DNA of 64,000 bases from Apostichopus japonicus (lineage: Eukaryota; Echinodermata; Holothuroidea; Aspidochirotida; Stichopodidae), in the NCBI RefSeq assembly GCF_037975245.1, contig NC_092568.1:41467631-41531630 (forward strand). The letters are read 5' to 3'. Under the pieces are notes generated by a model that was given only the letters and a program-made list of their open reading frames with translations, made no database searches and was not told where the DNA came from. A program made the position numbers and the translations under genes. Below are positions 37,500 to 51,600 of this stretch, piece after piece (positions within the stretch are counted from its first letter, which is position 1; each line of letters opens with the position of its first letter).

Positions 37500-40272
37500 T
37501 GTCAACGACTAATCGTACTTCTAATATTTCACATATAACAATTGGTACAATATCCAGGAATTAAACTTGCATAATCATTATAAAGTAAAATGGATTGGAG
37601 TTTTAATATTCGATTGCCTTTTTGACATTTATTTACATATTTTGAGGTAGTTGTCATGTCTCAGATCTGAAATATAGTAGGCCTAAGCAAAGGCAACCTT
37701 TGGCCTAAGTTATTACGAAGGATATTAAAGCTAGAGACGCCCTCAACTTTTTAACTTTGCTCGATCATCAAAAGTCAACGTGTTCAATTCAATAATGTAA
37801 TAAGAATATTGAGGGCGGCTGAACTGAAACAAGGAGGGAGTGGGGTTGGTGAAAGTCAAGTCATTCAATAGTTTCTTTTAAAAAAAGTAGATTTTAGAGA
37901 TTGTTTTAAGCTTCTAAATAACACATGAAACTAATATTTGAAAAAAGTTACTTGTGGCATTTTATGCCTATGTTGGTGATAACCAAGGGCGTAGGAACCG
38001 GGGGGTGGGGCTGGGGGCGCCAGCCCCCCCAGTGAAAAATGTGGAGGGGCGGAAGAATCATTCCGCCCCCCCCGGTTCGCAAGTCAGAAAACCCCTGTTT
38101 CATTTCCAAATGAGAAAAAAATCTCATTTGGAGCACCAAATTGCATCTAAGGCCAGGTGAAAATACAAAATTAAGTTTGCAAAATGGAGTGGGTGTTGAA
38201 GTGTGCTATATTGCACCAAATTGCATCTGAGGCCACCTGGAAATGCAAAAAAATCCAAAGGGGAGGGGGACACCCCCTCCCCTTAGACCCTCCCCCAGGC
38301 TGGCCATCAGTCTTCAGCCCCCCCAATCAAAAGTACCTTCCTACGCCACTGGTGATAACTTCCATCGCATGTGGACGCTACCCTACAGGAAGATTGTTTG
38401 GTGGTGCCAAACGAGTATGTCTAAAACTTTTTTGTCCCTGTAGAACCACCGTAGGATTATTATTGGCATGTTTAGTCAGTGTTAACTTGTTAAGATATAC
38501 ATGGAGATGGGCTGGTGGCAGTCAAATATACGGTTCTGACTAGCAGGTAGTCAGATATTTACCCAATGCTCCAGACTAGTTATAATATGTCCAGGAAAAA
38601 AATCCTCGATTTTGATTTGGTCATGTAGCCTCTTCAATTTGAGCAAAGAATAGTTAATTGCCAGCAGGGCCCTAGTAATAGTCCTTGAACCTTTTGTTAT
38701 CTAACAAGGTATTCTAATTTTTAACTTCAATTTAGTTACATCTTCAGTGATGAGAGGAGAATTCAAGGCTTTAACCAATAAACTGTTTGATCTTTAAAGA
38801 GAGATGGATTTCTTAACTGGGCAAAGAAAAATTGCCACCTTTTCTCCAACAGTCTCTTCTTTAATCATCCTTCCCTTTATATTTGTGAGGGAGGTTTGAT
38901 TGAGGATAAATAATTAGTTCCTTCTTTCAGCCCTATCTATGACCTTTTCCTGCTCAAATTTACAGAGCAAAGGTGTATATTGAATGAGATATCAAGGGAA
39001 GAACTTAACATGCAGAAACCAGCAGAAAAAGACAGGGTAACCACAACTTCAGCCAAAGGAAGAGAAGGAAACACTTCCATATAGCTGAATGAGTCATAAA
39101 TGTTTAGTCAACAAAAGTCCCTGTCTTACCAATTCTTAATCATATTCAAACCCAAAAAAACACAAATACCATAATATTTTTTATTTTTTTTTTATTATGT
39201 GCATATTTGTTATGAAAAAAGGTACACAAAAGTATATAAAATATTCAAAATGTAGATAACTCAAAACAGAATAGATACCTGACTAAATTGTGCCTGCAAA
39301 GACGTAAAAACAAGATACCTTTGAAATAATTATCAATACAATAAAATGTCAAAATTTGTCAATTAAGAGACACATTTTATACAAACTACTAGTGTTGGTA
39401 CATCATCGCAAATGATGTTATAATGCAAAAATACTATGAGTAAAGGATGAAGGTGTCTGTTTGGACAGAAAAGTAAGAACATAATTGAAAATGAAAATGG
39501 TAAGATAAGTATAAAAGAAATTTGAATAAGAGCACAAGTATTTCTCTAGAAACTGTAGGAAGTACAAGATAAATATAGAAGAAACTTGGAAATGGAAGCT
39601 TTTCCTGAAGTTTTGATAATATAGTCAATGATTAATTCAAGAAAACATAAATAAAGCAAAATTATGAACTGCCAAATGATAAAGCTAATGGATTTTTGAT
39701 TTGGTAATAATGTATAAACTCATATTGATTATTTAACTCTCACAAAGCAAAGTAGGTTTCTCAAATTAGTCACCATTAAAGACTGACAAAGAGAAAAGAC
39801 TTTAGACTGGCGTTAGGGAAGGAACTCTTTGCCTGTTTATGTTGTGCTTTGTTTCAATTTTAACGTTAATATTAATATTCAAAGGGGTATCAGTTCAAAT
39901 ATATGAAAATATAAAGTACATATGATCTGATTCTGTATTTACAAATTAATGGTGAACAAAAAAGGATAAAATATTGTACATTAAATATCAAGGTGATACC
40001 ATATTCCATACACAAACAAGAAACAAAATATAAGAAAACAATAAAAAAGGAAAAGGAAGACACAGTGGTAGATGGTTAATCTGTTGCTTATGAGGAATTC
40101 TCTTTAGTGCATAAGATAGATGACAGAGTAGACAAACATTGAAGATTACAAAAGTCCATCTCAATTTCCTCAACATCATTACAGTATTTTGGTATTAATA
40201 AACTAATTCTTTGAGCCCGATATGGAGATTTCCGATACTATGTATATCGATGCAATGTCCTAATGAAATGAT
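37500..40272. other. Between ACBD3 and the SAM gene
   Basis: Should hold the ACBD3 promoter and 5' UTR (just right of 37461) and the 3' UTR of the SAM gene (left of 40273). I see no firm TATA box or poly(A) site. Apart from the MITE at 37984-38351 it is AT-rich. Confidence 0.5.
37984..38351. mobile_element. hAT-like MITE, 368 bp
   Basis: Perfect 8 bp duplication GTGATAAC (37976-37983, 38352-38359). The inverted ends are CAAGGGCGTAGGAA and TTCCTACGCCACTG (two mismatches). It shares the CACCAAATTGCATCT motif with the element at 20 kb. Confidence 0.82.
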
Positions 40273-42510
<2,238 letters not shown>

Positions 42511-42727
42511 GTTAACCTCACACTTATGTGGTTGTCATAACAACAGTTACGATCCACCAAATAGATTATAGTGCTTTCAAGGCACTTTGTAAATTTAACA
42601 ATCCATCTCGGACGTAACACTGCATTCTCCCGAGGAGTACTGTCGTAGGTTTTGAGCAAAGTGGAAAGGTGGGAAAAGCGGGGGGGGGGGGGGGAGGGGG
42701 AACGGAAAAGACGTGAATAGGAATTCA

Positions 42728-43075
42728 GTGGCGTAGCCAGAGGGTGGGAGTGGGGGGGGGGCGACTGAGTGCCGGGTACGGCAAAGGAAATTTGCACGCA
42801 CGTAATGTCGTATGCATTGGCAAGATTTCAAATTTAACAACATAAATGATAGCACCAATTTGCATTTAATTAAGCCCTCTAACAAAAACAACCCCCAAAA
42901 CTTCTCAGGAGAAGGGGTGGAGGGAAATGAACCTCTTCAACCCTAGAACGAGCTTAAGCCAAATTTCGTATCCCCCAAAGCAAATTCCAAATCAAGACAG
43001 AGGGTAGAGCTGCAGTGGCGCAACCACGTATATTACTTAAGCCACCCCTCCCCCCCCCCCCCCCGCCGACACTAA
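42728..43075. mobile_element. Two partial MITE-like starts and C/G runs
   Basis: CAGTGGCGTAGCCAG at 42728 and CAGTGGCGCAACCACG at 43012 resemble the 5' ends of the hAT-like elements in this window. No matching 3' ends or duplications were found. Long G and C runs flank them. Confidence 0.4.
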
Positions 43076-43276
43076 CAGAAAATACTACAACAATTTATGT
43101 AGTACAGTACATGTGTATAAGGTAGAACATAAACGCTCGAATTTCTTTTTCAACATTGTTTCAAAAGTAGCATAATGAGCACCATTTTGCATCTAAGCAC
43201 CCTCCATTTGCAAACTTGGCTTTGACCTCCTCACGAAAACTGGCCGCTACAAGAATGTGTCAAGGTACCGGAGGAG

Positions 43277-44112
43277 CATGGGCGGCGATCCTGGGGGGGG
43301 GGGAAGGGGGATATATCCCCCATGAAAATGGGTGGAGGGGATGTAATACACCATATCCCCCCACCAAATGCCAGGGATAAGAATATTTTCATGCCTACAT
43401 TTATGCATCATCAAGAATGTACGGCTCTTTTTTAGCTTCATTTCTCGTATACCATAAACGCAGTGCGATCTTTTCAAATAAAGCGTCTTTATATAGCAAG
43501 TATATTTGACTGTAGGCTTCATTGGCCCTATAACAACAAAATGTATTATTGCGCCCACGGTATTGATATAGTACATATATGAACCCTCATAGTATTCATA
43601 TAGGCCCTATGGTAGGCCTACACACGTACCTGTTCCCTCGAACAGCTGAGAATCTCATGTTACCAGGGTAATGCTTAATACACGTTTCACCTGGATGCCC
43701 TAGCAATCGGTACCTAGGAGTGTAACTATGTGTAATTGTGTATTGCATGTGTATAGGCCTGTAACAGCCTGCATGAGGCCATTTTCTTCATCGAATAATA
43801 TAAAATAGCTCTCGAACATTCTAACGTAGCGCCTGAAACAAGATTGACACGGGCAATTTCCCAAAATAACACCCGAAATTAAAAAAAAGTATTTTGGATC
43901 CTGATTATGAGAAGTTTCGGACATGATATCCCTATTTTAAAGTTGGGTATATGCCGCTTGGAAACCTCGGGAAGTGCCGTTTCCGGCCATCTAGAGGGTT
44001 TGTAAATCCCGAAATTTTCTTGTACGCTTCGCGCCAACCCATGGTGGCGCTACGCTTAGATAGTCGACAAGGTCATATACCCCCCACTCAGAAGTACGGA
44101 TCGCCGTCCATG
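43277..44112. mobile_element. hAT-like element, 836 bp
   Basis: Perfect 8 bp duplication CGGAGGAG (43269-43276, 44113-44120). The inverted ends are CATGGGCGGCGATCC and GGATCGCCGTCCATG (one mismatch). Near its right end (about 43960-44070) it carries a module also seen twice at 21.0-21.35 kb. No transposase ORF. Confidence 0.82.
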
Positions 44113-45605
44113 CGGAGGAGTGGTCTGATTCCCGACTGAAGGTAAAAAATCCCCCACAGAATGTTTGACCCCGATTTACGATAGAGGTGGGAGAGATGGC
44201 TAAGGTCACACGGCCTTATGTGCACTCAACTGGGCAGAAAACCGATCCCATTTCGGGGCTGTTTAGTTTTTTTTTTGGCAGTTTTAATTGTGTATTTATG
44301 TATTAACTTTAAATTTTAAAAAGTTTGGCTATTTATCAATATGTGAACTGTTTGTCTCAAAATTACCACTATTCTCTGGAAATTTCGGCTTCTTTCGACA
44401 TTTTCCTAACGTTCTATTTCGACGTACTAAGTCGCTGAGATGTTGAATTTTTACCTCAAAATCTCTATTATTTTATATCGATATTTCGACCCGTTCGCTA
44501 TATAGCGCAATATTTAACCACAATATGACCGTAAACATTCAACTATTATCTCGGAATTGGACTTGATCCTCGAGACTTAAACTGCTTGTATCGAAATTTC
44601 GACGTTGTACCCGGTATGTCGGAATTCAAATATTGTTTTATCTCGAAATTCGTTGTACCTGGTATGTCTGAATTCCGAGATATCGTTTTCTCTCGAAATT
44701 TTTATAGGGCTCCTTTTTGGAAGCCTGGACTGGGAATATCATCTTGATTTCGCCTTTGTCATGAAATTGCTACTCTCTACATAAACTGTAGAAAATTTCG
44801 ATAAAGAAGTAGAATTTCGACGGGTTATGGGGTATAAGAGATGAAAACTTGTTCAATAGATTCCGTGGCTCTAACTTTGCTAATGCAATATAGTGTCCCT
44901 AATTTATATAGGAATAAAATAAAGTGAATCCAACGCACTGGGGATTCAGCATGAGACAGTACTACAGTAGCTAATGTCAGTGCATAACTAGTTCTATAGA
45001 AAAATCAACACCTCCCTGCAACAGTGTGTGCTGATGTGCATGTGAGGGATGGGGAGGCGGCTGAGGGTCATGACATACGACTATTTCTAATAACCAGGTA
45101 TCAATCCACGCACCCTTTGGCTAAGTTTTCACATGTTAATTCACAAATCTGACGCTATTGAACTTCCTGCAGTTTAAACTAAATTCGGATAACAATCTAT
45201 GTTAAGTTTCTATAAATGTTTACTATATTAAGCAATTTAAAAAAAGTAAGAAAGTTTATACAGACTTGAAAACTAAAATTGAGGAAAATACAAACAAAAT
45301 ATTTGCAGTAAAATGAAAATTGCAGTAAAATGAAAACTGTAATAATATGTCTTCCCCAAAGTTCAATAGTTTAGATATCTAAAATGGAAACCAGCTGACC
45401 TCACTGATATTCCTTGTTCCAATTTCCCACAAGCGGGCGCAAGTAGTGTGTAAACTTGTAGTATGCACCTGTCCCATCAATTGAACTGATAAACAATACC
45501 TTGCATTTATTAATCTTCTCTAGAAGCAAAGCCTTATAAGGGATAGTACGGAGAGGTGGCTGAGAGACCCAATATCTGCCAGTTTTGCTGTTACGTAAAG
45601 GCTGC

Positions 45606-46665
45606 TATAACTGTTACCTGCTCTTGTATTGTGCAATGTAGCATGGTAAAACTCTTATCTGCTCTTGTATTGCAATGTGGCATGGTGAAACTGTTATCTG
45701 CTCTTGTATTGCAGTATGGCATGGTGAAACTGTTATCTGCTCTTGTATTGCAGTATGGCATGGTGAAACTGTTATCTGCTCTTGTATTGCAGTATGGCAT
45801 GGTGAAACTGTTATCTGCTCTTGTATTGCAGTATGGCATGGTGAAACTGTTATCTGCTCTTGTATTGCAGTATGGCATGGTGAAACTGTTATCTGCTCTT
45901 GTATTGCAGTATGGCATGGTGAAACTGTTATCTGCTCTTGTATTGCAGTATGGCATGGTGAAACTGTTATCTGCTCTTGTATTGCAGTATGGCATGGTGA
46001 AACTGTTATCTGCTCTTGTATTGCAGTATGGCATGGTGAAACTGTTATCTGCTCTTGTATTGCAGTATGGCATGGTGAAACTGTTATCTGCTCTTGTATT
46101 GCAGTGTGGCATGGTAACACTCTTATCTGCTCTTGTATTGCAGTGTGGCATGGTGAAACTCTTTATCTGCTCTTGTATTGCAGTGTGGCATGGTAAAAAT
46201 CTTATCTGCTCTTGTATTGCAGTGTGGCATGGTAAAACACTTATCTGCTCTTGAATTACAGTGTGATATGGTGAAACTGTTATCTGCTCTTGTATTGCAG
46301 TGTGGCATGATAAAAATCTTATCTGCTCTTGTATTGCAGTGTGGCATGATAAAAATCTTATCTGCTCTTGTATTGCAGTGTGGCATGGTAAAACTCTTAT
46401 CTGCTCTTGAATTACAGTGTGATATGGTGAAACTGTTATCTGCTCTTGTATTGCAGTGTGGCATGATAAAAATCTTATCTGCTCTTTTATTGCAGTGTGG
46501 CATGGTAAAACTCTTTTCTTGTATTGCAGTGTGGCATGGTAAAACTCTTTTCTTGTATTGCAGTGTGGCATGGTAAAACTCTTTTCTTGTATTGCAGTGT
46601 GGCATGGTAAAACTCTTCTCTTTTATTGCAGTGTGGCATGGTAAAACTCTTATCTGCTATTGTAT
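45606..46665. repeat. 39 bp minisatellite, about 27 copies
   Basis: Unit: TCTGCTCTTGTATTGCAG then TATGGCATGGTGAAACTGTTA. The left two-thirds is nearly uniform; the right third is variable and ends in shorter units. As 39 is a multiple of 3, four frames stay open and give 13-residue repeats (MVKLLSALVLQYG on plus, MPYCNTRADNSFT on minus). No splice, start or family evidence supports coding. Confidence 0.93.
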
Positions 46666-46679
46666 TGACATTTTGTATC

Positions 46680-48527
46680 ATGTTAAGTGAACTGCTACTA
46701 ACTTAGCTTCAAATAAAAGGGAACAAATAAGTTTGTCTTGTATGAAAATACAGACACATATCATCATGAATACATGTTACGTCTCAAGAAAGTTACAAAT
46801 AAATCAAGACAACAGGCAATATGTTTGAATTTCCATTTTATGGTATCAATGTTTGTGGATACAAAGTGAACACTAATACAAAGTGAACACCAATACAAAG
46901 TGAACACTAACATACAGTGAACATTAACAGATTTGTTCACAGATGAAACGACCCTAGAGAAAACTACACTTACAGGTGTATAAAAACATGCATAACCATC
47001 AATACAAACATGTTAATTATACAACAATCTGCATTTGTTTCCACACTTTATTATTGTCTGGCTTCCAAATAGCCAATATTTTACATAAATACCAGCTGTA
47101 GTCAAGTAACATCTCATGAAGGATTTGATTGGTGAACTTTGTTCGAAAAGAGCCAGCTTTCTTGGCGACTTGCTTATACTTAACTATAACACTGTGTCCA
47201 TGATGTATATATGTAACCAACATAGTGAAGGTAATTTGACTTAAACATTTATTTCAGTATCAGTGAATAGGTAATTACCCTTGTTTTAACATATTAATTA
47301 ATGATAATTCCATTTGGCCGATTGTCTCATAATCTGTGATCTCTTTGCAACTCCTTTACATCTAAATCAACAAGATCATATCACTATCAGAATAATTAAT
47401 ATTCTGTTAGTTACTCATGTAGGTTTAAGCACCGTTTTATATCACAGTGGGAAGACGAGGAAAACAGAAACAGCCCCCCTCGCCAAATCTATAAACTATA
47501 TATTGTCCGGTAAATATAAATTTCTAATGACCGAGTTCTTTAATATTCTAGGCACTGCTTGACCCTGACTTCATATACCAGTGATTTATAGTTGTAGGCA
47601 CTTAATCTAATCAAGAGAAATGACATTTTCAAATCCTGCATAATGTTCCACTGACTGTCAAATCACAGACTGATTTTATTTTGAAAGATGGTTTTAATGT
47701 GTTGCTACTACCACCAACATGGCAAGACTGGATTAAAATCTCATTCATTTCCATTTCTCCCTTTATATGCATTATTGCGTAAAATGTTACCAAAAATTAT
47801 ACTTTGACTAAGAAGACACCCCCAGAAAGACTTTACTCAGAAAGAGTTTAGTATGATAGTAAGTTTACTAACAGTTTCATGACCTAGCTATATACTTGAG
47901 GCCATGAAAATTAATTCTATTTGATATTAAAAAAAAAGAAAACAAGAATCATATTCTTCTCTTTAGAACAAACTAGGATTTGCCAGATTCTCTGCTACAC
48001 CCAAGATAAAGTTTTATTTAACTCAACTGATTTGCTTAATTCAGACCTAGTGCAGAAGCTCTGAACAGCTATCACTTCTCTACTGGACATTACTGGCAAG
48101 TTCATACGCGATGCTCGAAATAGCTGAAAGATTCTATTCTAAGAAGCCTCTAGCATTAACATTCCCAGGCACCCCTCTAGCATTAACATTCCCAGGCACC
48201 TATCATTTTTTTTTTCACTCACCATTAGAAATACCTCTTTAAGAATATTCCCAAACAAAAATTCCACTTTTTTCCTTTATCTTTTGCTCAGGTCAACTAC
48301 TAACTCTCCATGTTCTAAAAGTTTTACTTATGATTCTACCATCCATTGCTCCTTGCTTTTCTTCTTAGATTCTAATATTTTTGTTAGGTCATTGCATTTT
48401 TATGGCACACCCTGGTTTTTGTTTGATGTCTTAATCTGTAATATCACTACTCGTTAGACACAATATCAACTGCATGCTTACATGAGAATAACACTGTACA
48501 AATAATAACAAAGAATGGCAGTGGTGG
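46680..48527. other. 3' flank of EMAP
   Basis: Should contain the EMAP 3' UTR. A minus-strand AATAAA lies at 48018-48013, about 510 nt past the stop, unproven. An ~18 bp repeat (ATACAAAGTGAACAC) has four copies at 46860-46925, and CTCTAGCATTAACATTCCCA has two at 48148-48198. Confidence 0.5.
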
Positions 48528-48653
48528 TTACTCCATCTTCCACTGCAAGACGGACATGTCCCGGCCCCCGGTGGAGATCAGAGTGTGATCGTCAGGAAAG
48601 AAATCCACACATGTCACGTGACTGCTGTGTCCTGGATAAGCATTGCACTCCGT
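48528..48653 (-). CDS. EMAP terminal exon O
   Basis: Encodes TECNAYPGHSSHVTCVDFFP then DDHTLISTGGRDMSVLQWKM and E, then TAA. Acceptor CATTTAG|A. It is the last WD blade and natural EML C-terminus. Confidence 0.95.
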   Translation of the reverse strand, partial: TECNAYPGHSSHVTCVDFFPDDHTLISTGGRDMSVLQWKME

Positions 48654-51600
48654 CTAAATGGAAGAAAACAGAACTATGCGTGAGAACAGGCACACATCAC
48701 ACACACAAAACAACAATATTCATATCGGTAGACAACATCTAACATTGATCCTGACAAAGAAAAGTAAAATATCCCGGGATTCAGCAGAATTGCAAATAGT
48801 TGTCACCTTGGAAACCATAAGGGTGACAACTGTGTCACTTGATACAATATTGGTGCCCCTGCCATCATCAGTCAAATGTTTGTAGATTGCTATTTGAAGG
48901 CACATCTACAGGATGTGCAGTGTGTAATAGGATGTGCAATGGGATGTGCAATGTGCAATATATGACTAGATGCGTCAATGGCTAACTCTTTGGGTTCTTC
49001 TACATTCCAGTCTGCGATAGTGGTGACTACATCCAAATTGATTTCATTTTACATCGACTTGTGATCATAAACAAATATCCGTTGTTTTGACTGGGATGTT
49101 GTAAGTTTACACCTACCTTGGGATGCGACGCTGGACTCTTAAAAAGTTTCACTTTTCCAAAGTCATCCCCGGTGGCAATGATAGATCCATCATGTGATCT
49201 TGCAACTGTGTTGACATCGGTACCATCACTACCCTCGGGCCAGATTCCTGTCAAGAGCAGAAGAAACCAAACATTTTAAAGTAGAGTTCACTGATCTGGC
49301 TGACTGAGAATGATACTCAACCATTAATGCAGAAGCAAACACAACCACCACTCTAGACACACATCATGACAGCAATACATAACTCCTCCAAAAAGAAAGA
49401 AACCACAGGTGTTTTACTGATGACATATTTAAACTTGCTCAAGTCTACAGACTTTGATATCTTGATACAACAAGACTTTTCTATGCTGTGTTTTGGATTT
49501 ATCCATCACAAGAGTCTTTATCTCACAGGACAAAGATGATGGTTGCTCTTGCTTCTACTTTCACAGATGTATAATTTTGCTATAAATCAGAGTGACTCTT
49601 ACGACCACTGATAGGTCCAAGCCCTGATAAACAAAACATCAGTCATGTCATCTTAATGATGCATGCACCCACTTATGGAAATTAATAATTATTTATTAAG
49701 CTTCATGTGATATGTACCTGATCCATGTAAAAGTAAGAGAATTATTAAAGTGAAAGGGAGTGGAGAGTTGCAGGCAACTATTCCTTGCCACCTTTGATAG
49801 GTTTACTTTTCATTAAAAACTCATCTGAATTTCATCTGAGTATCATCTTTGAAATTATATTCAGTCTCTTACATATGACAAGTTATATGCTACCTCGTTG
49901 TCTCTTACCTATGACAGGGTATCCTAGCACACAGGTATGTGTTACCTCACTGTCTCTTACCTATGACAGGGTATCTTAGCACACACATATATATTACCTC
50001 ACTGTTTCTTACCTATGACAGGGTATCCTAGCACACAGGTATGTGTTACCTCACTGTCTCTTACCTATGACAGGGTATCCTAGCACACAGGTATATGTTA
50101 CCTCACTGTCTCTTACATATGACAGGGTATCCTAGCACACATATATATTACCTCACTGTCTCTTACCTATGACAGGGTATACTAGCACACAGGTATATGT
50201 TATCTCACTGTCTCTTACCTATGACTGGGTATCCTAGCACACATATATATTACCTCACTGTCTCTTACCTATGACCGGGTATCCTAGCACACATATATAT
50301 TACCTCACTGTCTCTTACCTATGACAACGTATACTAGCACACAGGTATATGTTATCTCACTGTCTCTTACCTATGACTGGGTATCCTAGCACACATATAT
50401 ATTACCTCACTGTCTCTTACCTATGACAACGTATACTAGCACACAGGTATATGTTATCTAACTGTCTCTTACCTATGACTGGGTATCCTAGCACACATAC
50501 ATATTACCTCACTGTCTCTTACCTATGACTGGGTATCCTAGCACACACATATATATTACCTCACTGCCTCTTACCTATGACTGGGTATCCTAGCACACAT
50601 ATATATTACCTCACTGTCTCTTACCTATGACAGGGTATCCTAGCACACAGGTATATGTTACCTCACTGTCTCTTACCTATGACTGGGTATCCTAGCACAC
50701 ACATATATATTACCTCACTGTCTCTTACCTATGACTGGGTATCCTAGCACACAGGTATATGTTACCATACTGTCTCTTACCTATGACAGGGTATACTAGC
50801 ACACAGGTATATGTTACCTCACTGTCTCTTACCTATGACAGGGTATACTAGCACACAGGTATATGTTACCTCACTGTCTCTTACCTATGACTGGGTATCC
50901 TAGCACACACATATATATTACCTCACTGTCTCTTACCTATGACTGGGTATCCTAGCACACATATATATTACCTCACTGTCTCTTACCTATGACAGGGTAT
51001 CTTAGCACACACATATATATTACCTCACTGTCTCTTACCTATGACTGGGTATCCTAGCACACATATATATTACCTCACTGTCTCTTACCTATGACAGGGT
51101 ATACTAGCACACAGGTATATGTTATCTCACTGTCTCTTACCTATGACTGGGTATCCTAGCACACATATATATTACCTCACTGTCTCTTACCTATGACAGG
51201 GTATACTAGCACACAGGTATATGTTACCTCACTGTCTCTTACCTATGACTAGGTATCTTAGCACACATATATATTACCTCACTGTCTCTTACCTATTACA
51301 GGGTATACTAGCACACAGGTATATGTTACCTCACTGTCTCTTACCTATGACAGGGTATACTAGCACACAGGTATATGTTACCTCACTGTCTCTTACCTAT
51401 GACTGGGTATCCTAGCACACATATATATTACCTCACTGTCTCTTACCTATGACAGGGTATACTAGCACACACATATATATATTACCTCACTGTCTCTTAC
51501 CTATGACAGGGTATCTTAGCACACACATATATATTACCTCACTGTCTCTTACCTATGACAGGGTATACTAGCACACAGGTATATGTTACCTCACTGTCTC

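Noticed and set aside
45606..46665. CRISPR-like array
   Set aside because: Repeats are contiguous with no unique spacers, and the context is an animal genome; the same holds for the other tandem arrays.
45556..46681. Long ORFs of 232 and 326 codons as a repetitive protein gene
   Set aside because: Four overlapping frames on both strands are open because the unit is 39 bp; composition and lack of splice or family evidence argue against coding.
47314..47562. 82-codon plus ORF (ADCLIICDLFATPLHLN...)
   Set aside because: Mildly protein-like, but no homologous family recognised and no acceptor, donor or poly(A) support.
51221..51415. ORF with repeated LPMTGYPSTQ-like peptide
   Set aside because: Translation of the splice-site minisatellite in the antisense direction.
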